NCBI GenBank assembly: GCA_964482235.1
Contig: CAYZWU010000093.1
Span: 1 to 11,250, forward strand
Direction of reading: 5' to 3'
Source of the DNA: CAYZWU01 sp964482235
Lineage (GTDB): Bacteria; Planctomycetota; B15-G4; CAYZWU01
Length of the DNA: 11,250 nucleotides
The translations under genes and the position numbers were made by a program. Each line of letters begins with the position of its first letter. Within the stretch, counting starts at the first letter, position 1. The notes beneath the pieces were generated by a model. It did not search any database. It saw only the letters and a program-made list of their open reading frames with translations, and was not told where the DNA came from. Positions 1 to 5,577 of the stretch are shown in pieces.

Positions 1-40
1 CTTGATCAAACCACAATCTATAGGGGGTGGTTGAGTCAAG
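1..40. repeat. 40-bp imperfect palindrome, possible terminator or operator
   Basis: The first 40 bases form a dyad centred between positions 20 and 21. Blocks CTTGA (1-5), AACCAC (9-14) and CTA (18-20) are matched by TAG (21-23), GTGGTT (27-32) and TCAAG (36-40), so 14 of 20 half-site positions pair. The element begins at the window edge and may be longer. It lies 38 bp beyond the stop codon of the anti-sigma gene, so it could fold as a terminator-type hairpin for that minus-strand operon. There is no visible T-run because the sequence ends there. It could equally be an operator of an unseen neighbour. The symmetry is seen directly; the function is not known. Confidence 0.4.
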
Positions 41-78
41 TAAATACCCCTATTCCCGAATGACTTTTCAACGGGCTG

Positions 79-1794
79 CTAGGGGCAGCTCTCCTCGAGC
101 TTGATGAAACGGTAGTATACCTGGAGGGTGAGAATCCTGAGGGAGGTCGTGTAGATGTCGCCTCCGTCGATCAGGGGCCAGTCCCCATCGGCACGCCAGC
201 AGCCGTCCTGATCCTGATCGCGGAGAAGGACGTTCTTGACCTGATTGTTCCACTGATCCCAGCCGGGATCGGCCGCCTCGCAAAGTGCCGTGGAGATGAA
301 AAAGATGAACGACGGCTCGCGGAGGTCCGCATCGTTCAGCAGGGTATAGAGCGTTTCAGGCCGGCGGCGATCGGGAAAGGGAACGGCGTTCTCCTCCTCG
401 GATCTGCTCCCGATCGTCTCGTCGCTGCGCTGGAAGAGGGCGTCCACGGCTACGGCCCCTGCCGTGTAGAGGGGCGGATCGGATTCGAGAGCCGGGCTCC
501 TCGTGTTCTCCTCCCTGGCCAGGAGAGCCACGCGCTCCTCGACCTGGCGGGCCACGCCGGCGATCGTCCCGTCGTCAAGGCCGGTGAGCAGCGACGTTCG
601 AAGCGCCATGGCGGCCCATGTATCGCTGTATGTACCATGGGTCGTCTGCGAGTCATAGGCGCCGATCAGGCTCTCGAGCCGCTTGATGCCGGAGCGAAGC
701 TCGTCCTCGTTCAGGCCGCCGGCAACAACGTAGTTCTCGGCCAGAACGAGGACGGAGACGCTCTGGTTGAAGAGAGCGAGGCCGTGGTCGTCATCCTCGT
801 CGCCGAACTGCCCCTTGTCGTCCCGCGACGCGAGGATGAAGTTGATGCCGCTGGAAACGGTCTCCCTGAACCGCCCCTTTCGCGGCGTGTGACCGTCGGA
901 AAGGAAGGCCGCCACGGCGAGGGCCGTGAGCCCCACGCGGGTTCGCGGATCGCCGCCGAAGCTCCCGGGGTCCCAGGAACCGTCCTCCTTCTGCTGGCTG
1001 TGAAGCCACCTCAGGCCCTGGTGAACGGCGTAATCGGTCCTGGAGTCGCCCCCACGGCCTGCCATGACCTTGTTCTTGCAGCGCACATTGAACCGGGCCA
1101 GCATCCGGTAGCGCCCCTTGGCCAGGATGTTCTGCCGTTCCACCTTCTCGGTGATCTCGTCGGCAGGGATGAAGAAGTCGTCGATCTCGCCCTGGACAAC
1201 GGGGGAGGGAAAGATCTCGCTCGGCGGCTCCAGATCGGCGGTGCCCGACCGCCGCCTCGAATCGGCCGGCTCCTCGGGCAGGAGCAATTCGATCTCCTCC
1301 TCTTCCAGGGAAGTCAGGGAGTCGATGCTCTCTTCTCCTTCGCTCTTCTCGCCGCCGCCCGAGAAGAGGGAGATGCTCTGGACCGCCTCGCCGGACAGGA
1401 TCGTGACGCCGATCAGGGCAGCCATGAACAGGGCGGCGGCCAGGAGCGAGACTCGGGCCGCCACGGATCTGCGAACCTTGAAAGCCACGAACGCGGCGTT
1501 CACGCGAAGCCTGTCCGCAAGGGAAAGCCTATCCAGCACGGCGCCGGTCACCTCGCCCGAGACTGCGCCTTCCTCCCTGATCCGGGAGAAGAGGCGGGTC
1601 TTGAATTCGGCCGACATCGTGATGCGGGGAAGATGCCTCGCCTCGCCGAGAAGCCTGCGGAGCGAATCGGATTCGCGGCTGCAGGCGGGACAGACGGCGA
1701 GATGCTCCTCCACGCGGCGGCGCGATTCGCCGTCGAGCTCGTCGAGGGCGTGGGAAACCAGATCCCGGGTGCATCTATTGCAATCGTATGTCAT
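79..1794 (-). CDS. Zinc-finger anti-sigma factor with extracytoplasmic prenyltransferase/squalene-cyclase-type repeat domain
   Basis: This 571-residue protein is the likely negative regulator of the ECF sigma factor just upstream. Residues 5-38 form a zf-HC2/ZAS anti-sigma domain with C5, H31, C35 and C38 in the usual Cys, H-X3-C-X2-C arrangement; C8 adds an extra cysteine (CxxC with C5). A hydrophobic segment at about 114-134 should cross the membrane once. An acidic, low-complexity linker (about 145-225) leads to a C-terminal domain. Its repeats (about 253-275, 312-332 and 522-540) carry DGSW-like and DxDGxW-like motifs typical of the alpha/alpha toroid of terpene cyclases and prenyltransferases. 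No catalytic DxDD motif was recognised, so a sensing or binding role is more likely than cyclisation. The ATG start overlaps the sigma stop codon (ATGA), implying translational coupling. The anti-sigma call is firm; the ligand is unknown. Confidence 0.85.
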   Translation of the reverse strand: MTYDCNRCTRDLVSHALDELDGESRRRVEEHLAVCPACSRESDSLRRLLGEARHLPRITMSAEFKTRLFSRIREEGAVSGEVTGAVLDRLSLADRLRVNAAFVAFKVRRSVAARVSLLAAALFMAALIGVTILSGEAVQSISLFSGGGEKSEGEESIDSLTSLEEEEIELLLPEEPADSRRRSGTADLEPPSEIFPSPVVQGEIDDFFIPADEITEKVERQNILAKGRYRMLARFNVRCKNKVMAGRGGDSRTDYAVHQGLRWLHSQQKEDGSWDPGSFGGDPRTRVGLTALAVAAFLSDGHTPRKGRFRETVSSGINFILASRDDKGQFGDEDDDHGLALFNQSVSVLVLAENYVVAGGLNEDELRSGIKRLESLIGAYDSQTTHGTYSDTWAAMALRTSLLTGLDDGTIAGVARQVEERVALLAREENTRSPALESDPPLYTAGAVAVDALFQRSDETIGSRSEEENAVPFPDRRRPETLYTLLNDADLREPSFIFFISTALCEAADPGWDQWNNQVKNVLLRDQDQDGCWRADGDWPLIDGGDIYTTSLRILTLQVYYRFIKLEESCP

Positions 1795-2378
1795 TCCTGC
1801 AGGTGGCTCCTCAAAGCGTCCTTCAGCTTGTGCATGGCGCTGTGCATGCGCGACTTGATCGTTCCAACGGGAATGCCGAGAATTTCCGATATTTCAGCGT
1901 ACTTCATTCCCGTTTCCAGCCAGAGCACGAAAACCTCCTTCTGCGGTCGCGACAGCTTGACGACCGCCTCGGCGAGGAGGCCGCGCGTCTCCTCGCATTC
2001 TATCCGCGCCGACGGCTGCGGCGATGAGCTCGTCAGCCTGTCCCCGAGGGACGTCTCCGACTCGTCCTTTCCCGGGGCCTGCGCGTTCATCGATACGAGG
2101 CGCGGCCGACTCCTCGTGCTCCGGTACCGATCGATCCAGAGATTCCTGGCGATGCGGAAGATGAAGGTCCGGAAGGACGAGCGAACCGTGTATCGCTCGC
2201 GGCTTCGCACCACACGGAGAAACGTCTCCTGAGCGAGATCCTCGGCGGCCTGGCGGTCGCGCGTCAAACGATAGAAAAAGTTGCCAAGCTGGTCCGCGTA
2301 CAGATCCACAATAGTTTCGAAAGAACCTTCGTCACCTTCGACGAACCGCTTCATCAGGTCGGATTCGCTAGGTGACAT
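1791..2378 (-). CDS. ECF-type RNA polymerase sigma-70 family sigma factor
   Basis: At 195 residues this is a typical ECF (group 4) sigma factor that would redirect RNA polymerase to a small regulon. Region 2 spans about residues 15-90, with the DLAQETFLRV motif at 47-56 and the aromatic/basic stretch FRTFIFRIARNLWIDRYR (69-86) of regions 2.3-2.4. After a polar linker (about 90-125), region 4 (about 130-190) has the helix-turn-helix YAEISEILGIPVGTIKSRMHSA (160-181). The ATG at 2376-2378 is preceded by AAGGA at 2387-2391 with 8-nt spacing. The gene overlaps its anti-sigma partner by 4 bp, the classical arrangement for co-expressed sigma/anti-sigma pairs. No dedicated C-terminal extension is visible. 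The target genes cannot be read from the sequence. Confidence 0.93.
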   Translation of the reverse strand: MSPSESDLMKRFVEGDEGSFETIVDLYADQLGNFFYRLTRDRQAAEDLAQETFLRVVRSRERYTVRSSFRTFIFRIARNLWIDRYRSTRSRPRLVSMNAQAPGKDESETSLGDRLTSSSPQPSARIECEETRGLLAEAVVKLSRPQKEVFVLWLETGMKYAEISEILGIPVGTIKSRMHSAMHKLKDALRSHLQE

Positions 2379-2428
2379 ACACTTATTCCTTCAACTTGAA
2401 AAAACGGGGCCCTTCCGAACAGGTTCTG

Positions 2429-2454
2429 AAAAAAAAAAGCGGAAAGTTCCAGCT
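2429..2454 (-). terminator. Small hairpin followed by T10 on the minus strand; possible intrinsic terminator/attenuator
   Basis: Read on the minus strand, AGC-T-GGAA-CT-TTCC-GCT can fold into a short hairpin (AGC with GCT, GGA(A) with (T)TCC, one bulged T), directly followed by ten T residues (2438 down to 2429). It lies downstream of the tsaE stop and upstream of the sigma ATG. It may end thiL-tsaE transcripts or attenuate the sigma operon. The stem is short, so efficiency is doubtful. The same bases contain GGAACTT (2450-2444), which resembles the -35 element of many ECF promoters, so the two readings compete. Confidence 0.4.
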
Positions 2455-2481
2455 CGAAGGGAAAAATACCCATTCGTATAC

Positions 2482-2509
2482 AGTATAGATGGTTAGGGCG
2501 GCCCGGCAA
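2482..2509 (-). promoter_or_regulatory. Candidate sigma-70-type promoter for the sigma/anti-sigma operon
   Basis: On the minus strand, TTGCCG (2509-2504) is separated by 16 bp from TATACT (2487-2482). These match 4/6 and 5/6 of the housekeeping -35 and -10 consensus. The -35 lies in the last codons of tsaE. Transcription would start near 2475, giving a leader of about 100 nt that includes the hairpin/T10 element before the sigma ATG at 2378. Motif-based only; no experimental evidence. Confidence 0.4.
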
Positions 2510-2957
2510 CCGGTGGCCTCGGGTGATTTCTCACGAGAATCTGCCGTTCGTCCTCTCCGGTGTGCTGCAGAACGACCTCCACGGCTTCCTCGGGAAAGAG
2601 ATTCCGCACCCGATCTCCCCACTCCACCACAACCACATCGCCGGCCAGACGCGCCTCTTCCAGGCCGCAAAGATCGAGATCCTCCCCGGAGCGCATGAAG
2701 TAGGCGTCCAGATGGGTCAAGGCCACGGGGCCGGGATAGCGGTTCACCAGGGTGTAGGATGGCGAGCAGACCGATCCGGGGTCGTCGACTCCGAGCCCGC
2801 GGGCCATGCCGCGGATGAAGGTGGTCTTGCCCGCACCGAGCTCACCCGAAAGAAGCACCACTGTCCCGGCGGCAAGGATCGAACCGAGATCCGCGCCGAG
2901 CGCTTCCGTCTCCGCCGTCGAGGATGTGCGAAAGGAGCCGTCAGATCGAGTGGTCAA
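2493..2957 (-). CDS. tsaE: tRNA N6-threonylcarbamoyladenosine biosynthesis ATPase TsaE
   Basis: TsaE is the small cytoplasmic ATPase that works with TsaB and TsaD to place the threonylcarbamoyl group on A37 of ANN-decoding tRNAs. The 154-residue product has the family's usual length. The Walker A motif GELGAGKTT is at residues 38-46, followed by SPSYTLVN (65-72), HLDAYF (82-87) and EWGDR (112-116), in the family order. The only suitable start is TTG (2957-2955), preceded by AAAGGAG (2970-2964) at 6-nt spacing, which sits inside the 3' end of thiL. The 17-bp overlap suggests translational coupling. Its partners TsaB and TsaD are not in this window. Confidence 0.95.
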   Translation of the reverse strand: MTTRSDGSFRTSSTAETEALGADLGSILAAGTVVLLSGELGAGKTTFIRGMARGLGVDDPGSVCSPSYTLVNRYPGPVALTHLDAYFMRSGEDLDLCGLEEARLAGDVVVVEWGDRVRNLFPEEAVEVVLQHTGEDERQILVRNHPRPPVAGPP

Positions 2958-3852
2958 ATCCTTCTCCTTTCAGCGGCTCGTCCATGCCTCTTCTGCGAAT
3001 GGTCCGGATTGCCGGTCCCGTGATCTCGCCGATCCGGCTGACGCGAAAAAAGATCGACCGATCGCTCAGCAGGTTTTCGGCTCTTCCCGGCGGCAGGGTG
3101 AAGAGCAGCTCGAAATCCTCGCCGTCGGCAAGCGCGTGATCGAGGGGCTCCCGCCCCGTTCTCATTGCGAGCTCGATCGCTGCGTCGGAGACGGGAACGG
3201 CATCGCCGTCGAGGCGCGCCCCCCTGCCCGATGCATCGAGAATGCGGCAGAGGTCGCGATCGAGGCCGTCGGACAGATCGATCATGGCCGTGGGTCTGTA
3301 GCGCTCCGCGAGAAAGGAGCCCTCCTTCACCCGGGGCGTGAAACGGATGTGCCTGCCCAGCGACGAACCGCCGAGCTCTCCGGTGACCAGGATCGCATCT
3401 CCTTCTTCGGCACCGGAACGGAGAACGGGCCGCCTCCCCTGGACGGGACCGAGGACTGTCACGTCGAGGACCAGGGGTCCGGGCGATTGCGACGTGTCTC
3501 CGCCGACGAGAACGGCCTCGAAGCGCGCCGCCGCCTCCTCCATGCCGCGGACGACCTCCTTCAGGAACGGTTCCGGAGTATTCTCGGGAACGGCAGCGGA
3601 AACGACGAGCCATCTCGGCTCGAGCCCCATGGCAGCCATGTCGGAAAGGTTGCGGTTCACGGCCTTGGCGCCGATCTCGCGCGGCGTGGCCTCGTCCCGC
3701 CTGAAGTGGACATCCTCGACGAGAATATCGGCTGCCGCGGCCAGCGGCCCCGGACAGTCGAGGATCGCGGCATCGTCGCCTATTCCGACGATCACGTCGC
3801 CTCCCGGCCGGATCCGGGATTGCAGCCACTCGTGGAATTCCGACTCTTTCAA
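2941..3852 (-). CDS. thiL: Thiamine-phosphate kinase ThiL
   Basis: ThiL phosphorylates thiamine monophosphate with ATP to give thiamine diphosphate, the active cofactor, in the cytoplasm. The 303-residue protein shows the full motif series: GIGDDAA (23-29), VEDVHF (45-50), NRNLSDMAAMG (66-76), GGDTS (117-121), GELGGSSLG (158-166), IDLSDGLDRDL (191-201) and DGEDFELL (243-250), covering the metal/ATP and substrate sites of the AIR-synthase-like fold. It is somewhat shorter than the E. coli enzyme (325 residues), mainly between GGSSLG and the IDLSDGL motif. The start appears to be TTG (3852-3850) with AAAGGAG (3868-3862) 9 nt upstream; no in-frame ATG precedes it after the isomerase stop. A GTG overlapping the Shine-Dalgarno region is in another frame. 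It lies 50 bp after the isomerase and overlaps tsaE by 17 bp. Confidence 0.95.
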   Translation of the reverse strand: MKESEFHEWLQSRIRPGGDVIVGIGDDAAILDCPGPLAAAADILVEDVHFRRDEATPREIGAKAVNRNLSDMAAMGLEPRWLVVSAAVPENTPEPFLKEVVRGMEEAAARFEAVLVGGDTSQSPGPLVLDVTVLGPVQGRRPVLRSGAEEGDAILVTGELGGSSLGRHIRFTPRVKEGSFLAERYRPTAMIDLSDGLDRDLCRILDASGRGARLDGDAVPVSDAAIELAMRTGREPLDHALADGEDFELLFTLPPGRAENLLSDRSIFFRVSRIGEITGPAIRTIRRRGMDEPLKGEGFDHSI

Positions 3853-3902
3853 GGAAAGGCACTCCTTTTCGAACGAGAAGTCGTCTGCCGGCCGACCAAG
3901 GA

Positions 3903-4742
3903 TCAGAGGGTTCCCTCGAAGAACGGCTCGAGGAACCGGAACGCCTCCTCGGCAGCCTCCTGCGGCGTCTCCTCGTAGGGATACAGCTCCACGGTGACGA
4001 AACCCGAGTAGTCGATCGCCTTCAGGGCGTCGAAGAAGGCGTGGAAATCGATCGCCCCCCTGCCGGGGATCAGGTGGCGATGCTCCCGGCTGGCGGCGAT
4101 ATCCTCGAGATGGATATGCTGGATGAAGGAGCGGTACGGCTTCAGCAGGCTTGCCGGATTGTCTCCGACGCAGAAGAAGTGGCCGGCATCGAAGTTGAGC
4201 CCGAGATAGGGCGAATCCATGTCTTCCAGAAAGGAGATCGTCTCGTCGATCCCCTCGAGCAGAAGCCCCGGCTCGGGCTCGATCAGGAGCTTGACCTTGA
4301 GCTCCTCGGCCACGGGGATGACCTGGTCGATGGTGCTGGCGAAGAGGGCGAAGAGCCTCCCCCTCTCGAAACCCCGCTCTGGCATGGGCCCGCCCGGCTC
4401 GGTGGAGACCGAGGGGATCTTCAGGACGTTGGCCAGCCCGAGGCAGGCGCGCGTGTGGTCCACGCGCATTCGTCTCCCGCTCTCGTCATCCTCGATCCAC
4501 GACGGGTGATGCACGTCGCCCACGGCCTTCATCATGAAGCCGTTGATGTTGCAGAGAGCCAGGTTCAGCTCGCCGGCGCGGCGCCTCAGCTCCCCGACCT
4601 GGTTCTCGTCGAGATCGGGCGGCCAGAAATGGGGCCGATCGGCCATGATCTCGACGCCTTGATAACCGATGCCTGCCACGATATCGAGAGTCTCGGCCAG
4701 GCTGAATTTCGTGAATGCGTTGGTGGAAAAGGACAGTTTCAT
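3903..4742 (-). CDS. Sugar phosphate isomerase/epimerase-like TIM-barrel protein
   Basis: This 279-residue protein belongs to the xylose-isomerase-like TIM-barrel (AP endonuclease 2) superfamily, which includes sugar epimerases, hydroxypyruvate isomerases and inosose dehydratases. The N-terminus MKLSFSTNAFTKFSLAE and the YQGVEIMAD stretch (27-35) form the first strands. Candidate divalent-metal ligands occur at the expected strands: E155 (IEPEPG), D185 with H188 (NFDAGHF), H211 (HIHLED) and E252 (VTVELYP), matching the Glu-Asp-His-Glu set of D-tagatose-3-epimerase-like enzymes. ATG at 4742 has GGAG about 6 nt upstream. It heads the minus-strand run with thiL and tsaE and is divergent from the phosphatase. 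The substrate cannot be assigned; the neighbours do not define a sugar pathway. Confidence 0.85.
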   Translation of the reverse strand: MKLSFSTNAFTKFSLAETLDIVAGIGYQGVEIMADRPHFWPPDLDENQVGELRRRAGELNLALCNINGFMMKAVGDVHHPSWIEDDESGRRMRVDHTRACLGLANVLKIPSVSTEPGGPMPERGFERGRLFALFASTIDQVIPVAEELKVKLLIEPEPGLLLEGIDETISFLEDMDSPYLGLNFDAGHFFCVGDNPASLLKPYRSFIQHIHLEDIAASREHRHLIPGRGAIDFHAFFDALKAIDYSGFVTVELYPYEETPQEAAEEAFRFLEPFFEGTL

Positions 4743-4787
4743 GACTGCTCCGCAATAACGGGAAACAACGGATTACTAACAAGGGCG

Positions 4788-4816
4788 ATTCTACCCGAGG
4801 AAAAAGGTGATGGAAA
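4788..4816 (-). promoter_or_regulatory. Candidate promoter for the isomerase-thiL-tsaE genes
   Basis: In the 113-bp divergent gap (4743-4855), the minus strand carries TTTCCA (4816-4811), a 17-bp spacer and TAGAAT (4793-4788), matching 4/6 and 5/6 of the sigma-70 consensus. The predicted start near 4781 leaves a leader of about 39 nt. No comparably clear promoter was found for the plus-strand phosphatase in the same gap. Confidence 0.4.
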
Positions 4817-4855
4817 TACCGTGAAAGGAAAGGACGCCCGCTCTATCATGAAGCC

Positions 4856-5329
4856 ATGAGGCTGATCTACTGGTTGGAGGAAGGCATCGTCGCCGGCCGG
4901 TGCGGGCCGTGGCGCGATCCCTTCGACATCGACGCGATGAAAGAGGGCGGCATCGCGACGATCCTCTCCCTCGACGAGAGGGAGCACGCCTTGCTCGCCG
5001 GGCGAACGGACTCGATCGAGCACGGTCTGATCCACCTGCCCGACTCGATTCCTCCCTCGGCACACGACATCGAGACCTACCGTGCCCGCGTACCAGAGGC
5101 CGTCGACTACATCGAGGGGGCGATCGATGCCGGAAGGGGGACGATCCTCGTGCATTGCCATGCGGGCAACGACAGGACCGGAACGGTCCTCGCCGCATGG
5201 CTCGTCCGGTGCCGGAACGCCGAGCCCGATGCGGCCGTCGCGGCTGTCCGACGGCAGAATCCCGAAGCGATCAGCGCCTACGGCTACGAGGAGATGGCCC
5301 TGGATCTGCTCCACGAGATGGCCGGCTGA
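4856..5329 (+). CDS. Dual-specificity / tyrosine-type protein phosphatase family protein
   Basis: This 157-residue cytoplasmic enzyme has the Cys-dependent phosphatase signature H100-C101-X5-R107-T108 (VHCHAGNDRTG). C101 is the expected nucleophile and R107 the phosphate-binding arginine. D63 in HLPDSIPP (60-67) is placed where the general-acid aspartate of compact dual-specificity phosphatases sits. The N-terminus (IYWLEEGIVAGRCGPWRDPF, 4-23) is that of a complete small phosphatase, and no signal peptide or membrane segment is seen. The ATG at 4856 is the only in-frame start after an upstream stop at 4808. It lacks a close Shine-Dalgarno; an AAAGGA stretch lies more than 20 nt upstream. Substrates may be phosphoproteins, phosphosugars or nucleotides; the sequence does not decide. 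It stands alone, divergent from the isomerase gene. Confidence 0.88.
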   Translation: MRLIYWLEEGIVAGRCGPWRDPFDIDAMKEGGIATILSLDEREHALLAGRTDSIEHGLIHLPDSIPPSAHDIETYRARVPEAVDYIEGAIDAGRGTILVHCHAGNDRTGTVLAAWLVRCRNAEPDAAVAAVRRQNPEAISAYGYEEMALDLLHEMAG

Positions 5330-5447
5330 CTCACGGCGCGCCTCACGTTTTCCCCCGAAAAACAGGCTGAACGAGGGATAATCACGATTTCGATCAAATA
5401 TCCGTATTTTCCACTAAAGAGAATGATGCGGAATGTTCGTTTTTCTA

Positions 5448-5453
5448 TATAAT
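5448..5453 (+). promoter_or_regulatory. TATAAT -10-like box upstream of the S41 peptidase gene
   Basis: An exact TATAAT lies in an AT-rich island (about 5383-5453) within the 248-bp gap between the phosphatase and the S41 gene. No good -35 hexamer is found 16-18 bp upstream and there is no TGn extension, so the call is tentative. It would give a leader of about 118 nt that includes the tandem hairpin units at 5469-5515. The rest of the gap (5330-5445) holds only a GGCGCGCC palindrome (5335-5342) and short AT-rich dyads. No RNA gene or terminator with a T-run was recognised. Confidence 0.33.
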
Positions 5454-5468
5454 GTCAGCCCCTTTCTG

Positions 5469-5515
5469 CCGGAGCCGGAGGTTCCGGCCCCTGGTTCCGG
5501 AGCCGACTGTTCCGG
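5469..5515 (+). repeat. Two tandem 19-nt hairpin-forming units in the S41 gene leader
   Basis: Two copies of CCGGAGCCGnnnGTTCCGG lie 28 bp apart (5469-5487 and 5497-5515). They are identical at 16 of 19 positions and differ only in the three central bases (GAG versus ACT). As plus-strand RNA each folds: copy 1 as CCGGAGCC/GGUUCCGG (8 bp with one G-U, 3-nt loop), copy 2 as CCGGAGC/GUUCCGG (7 bp with one G-U, 5-nt loop). The pair sits 62 bp upstream of the S41 ATG. Differences confined to the loop suggest selected structure. It could be a leader RNA element or a tandem binding site. Confidence 0.6.
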
Positions 5516-5577
5516 AAGCGACAGAATTGACGGCACCCGAATATCCCCTTTTCGGAATGAAGATCAGGGAGTTTTGA

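Noticed and set aside
2..24. TTGATC ... TATAGG as a plus-strand promoter
   Set aside because: The spacer is only 11 bp, too short for sigma-70; the elements are part of the palindrome.
637..2232. 531-codon open frame on the plus strand opposite the anti-sigma and sigma genes
   Set aside because: It lies antisense to two well-recognised genes, shows no domain or signal features, and its composition is that expected from the complement of GC-rich coding DNA.
2954..3862. Alternative GTG-started 302-codon frame over thiL
   Set aside because: Arg-rich out-of-frame product; the overlapping frame contains every ThiL motif.
2806..3978. 390-codon plus-strand open frame opposite thiL
   Set aside because: Antisense shadow of thiL and the ends of its neighbours; no recognisable protein family.
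5346..5362. GTTTTC/GAAAAAC dyad after the phosphatase as an intrinsic terminator
   Set aside because: The weak AT stem is imperfect and no T-run follows.
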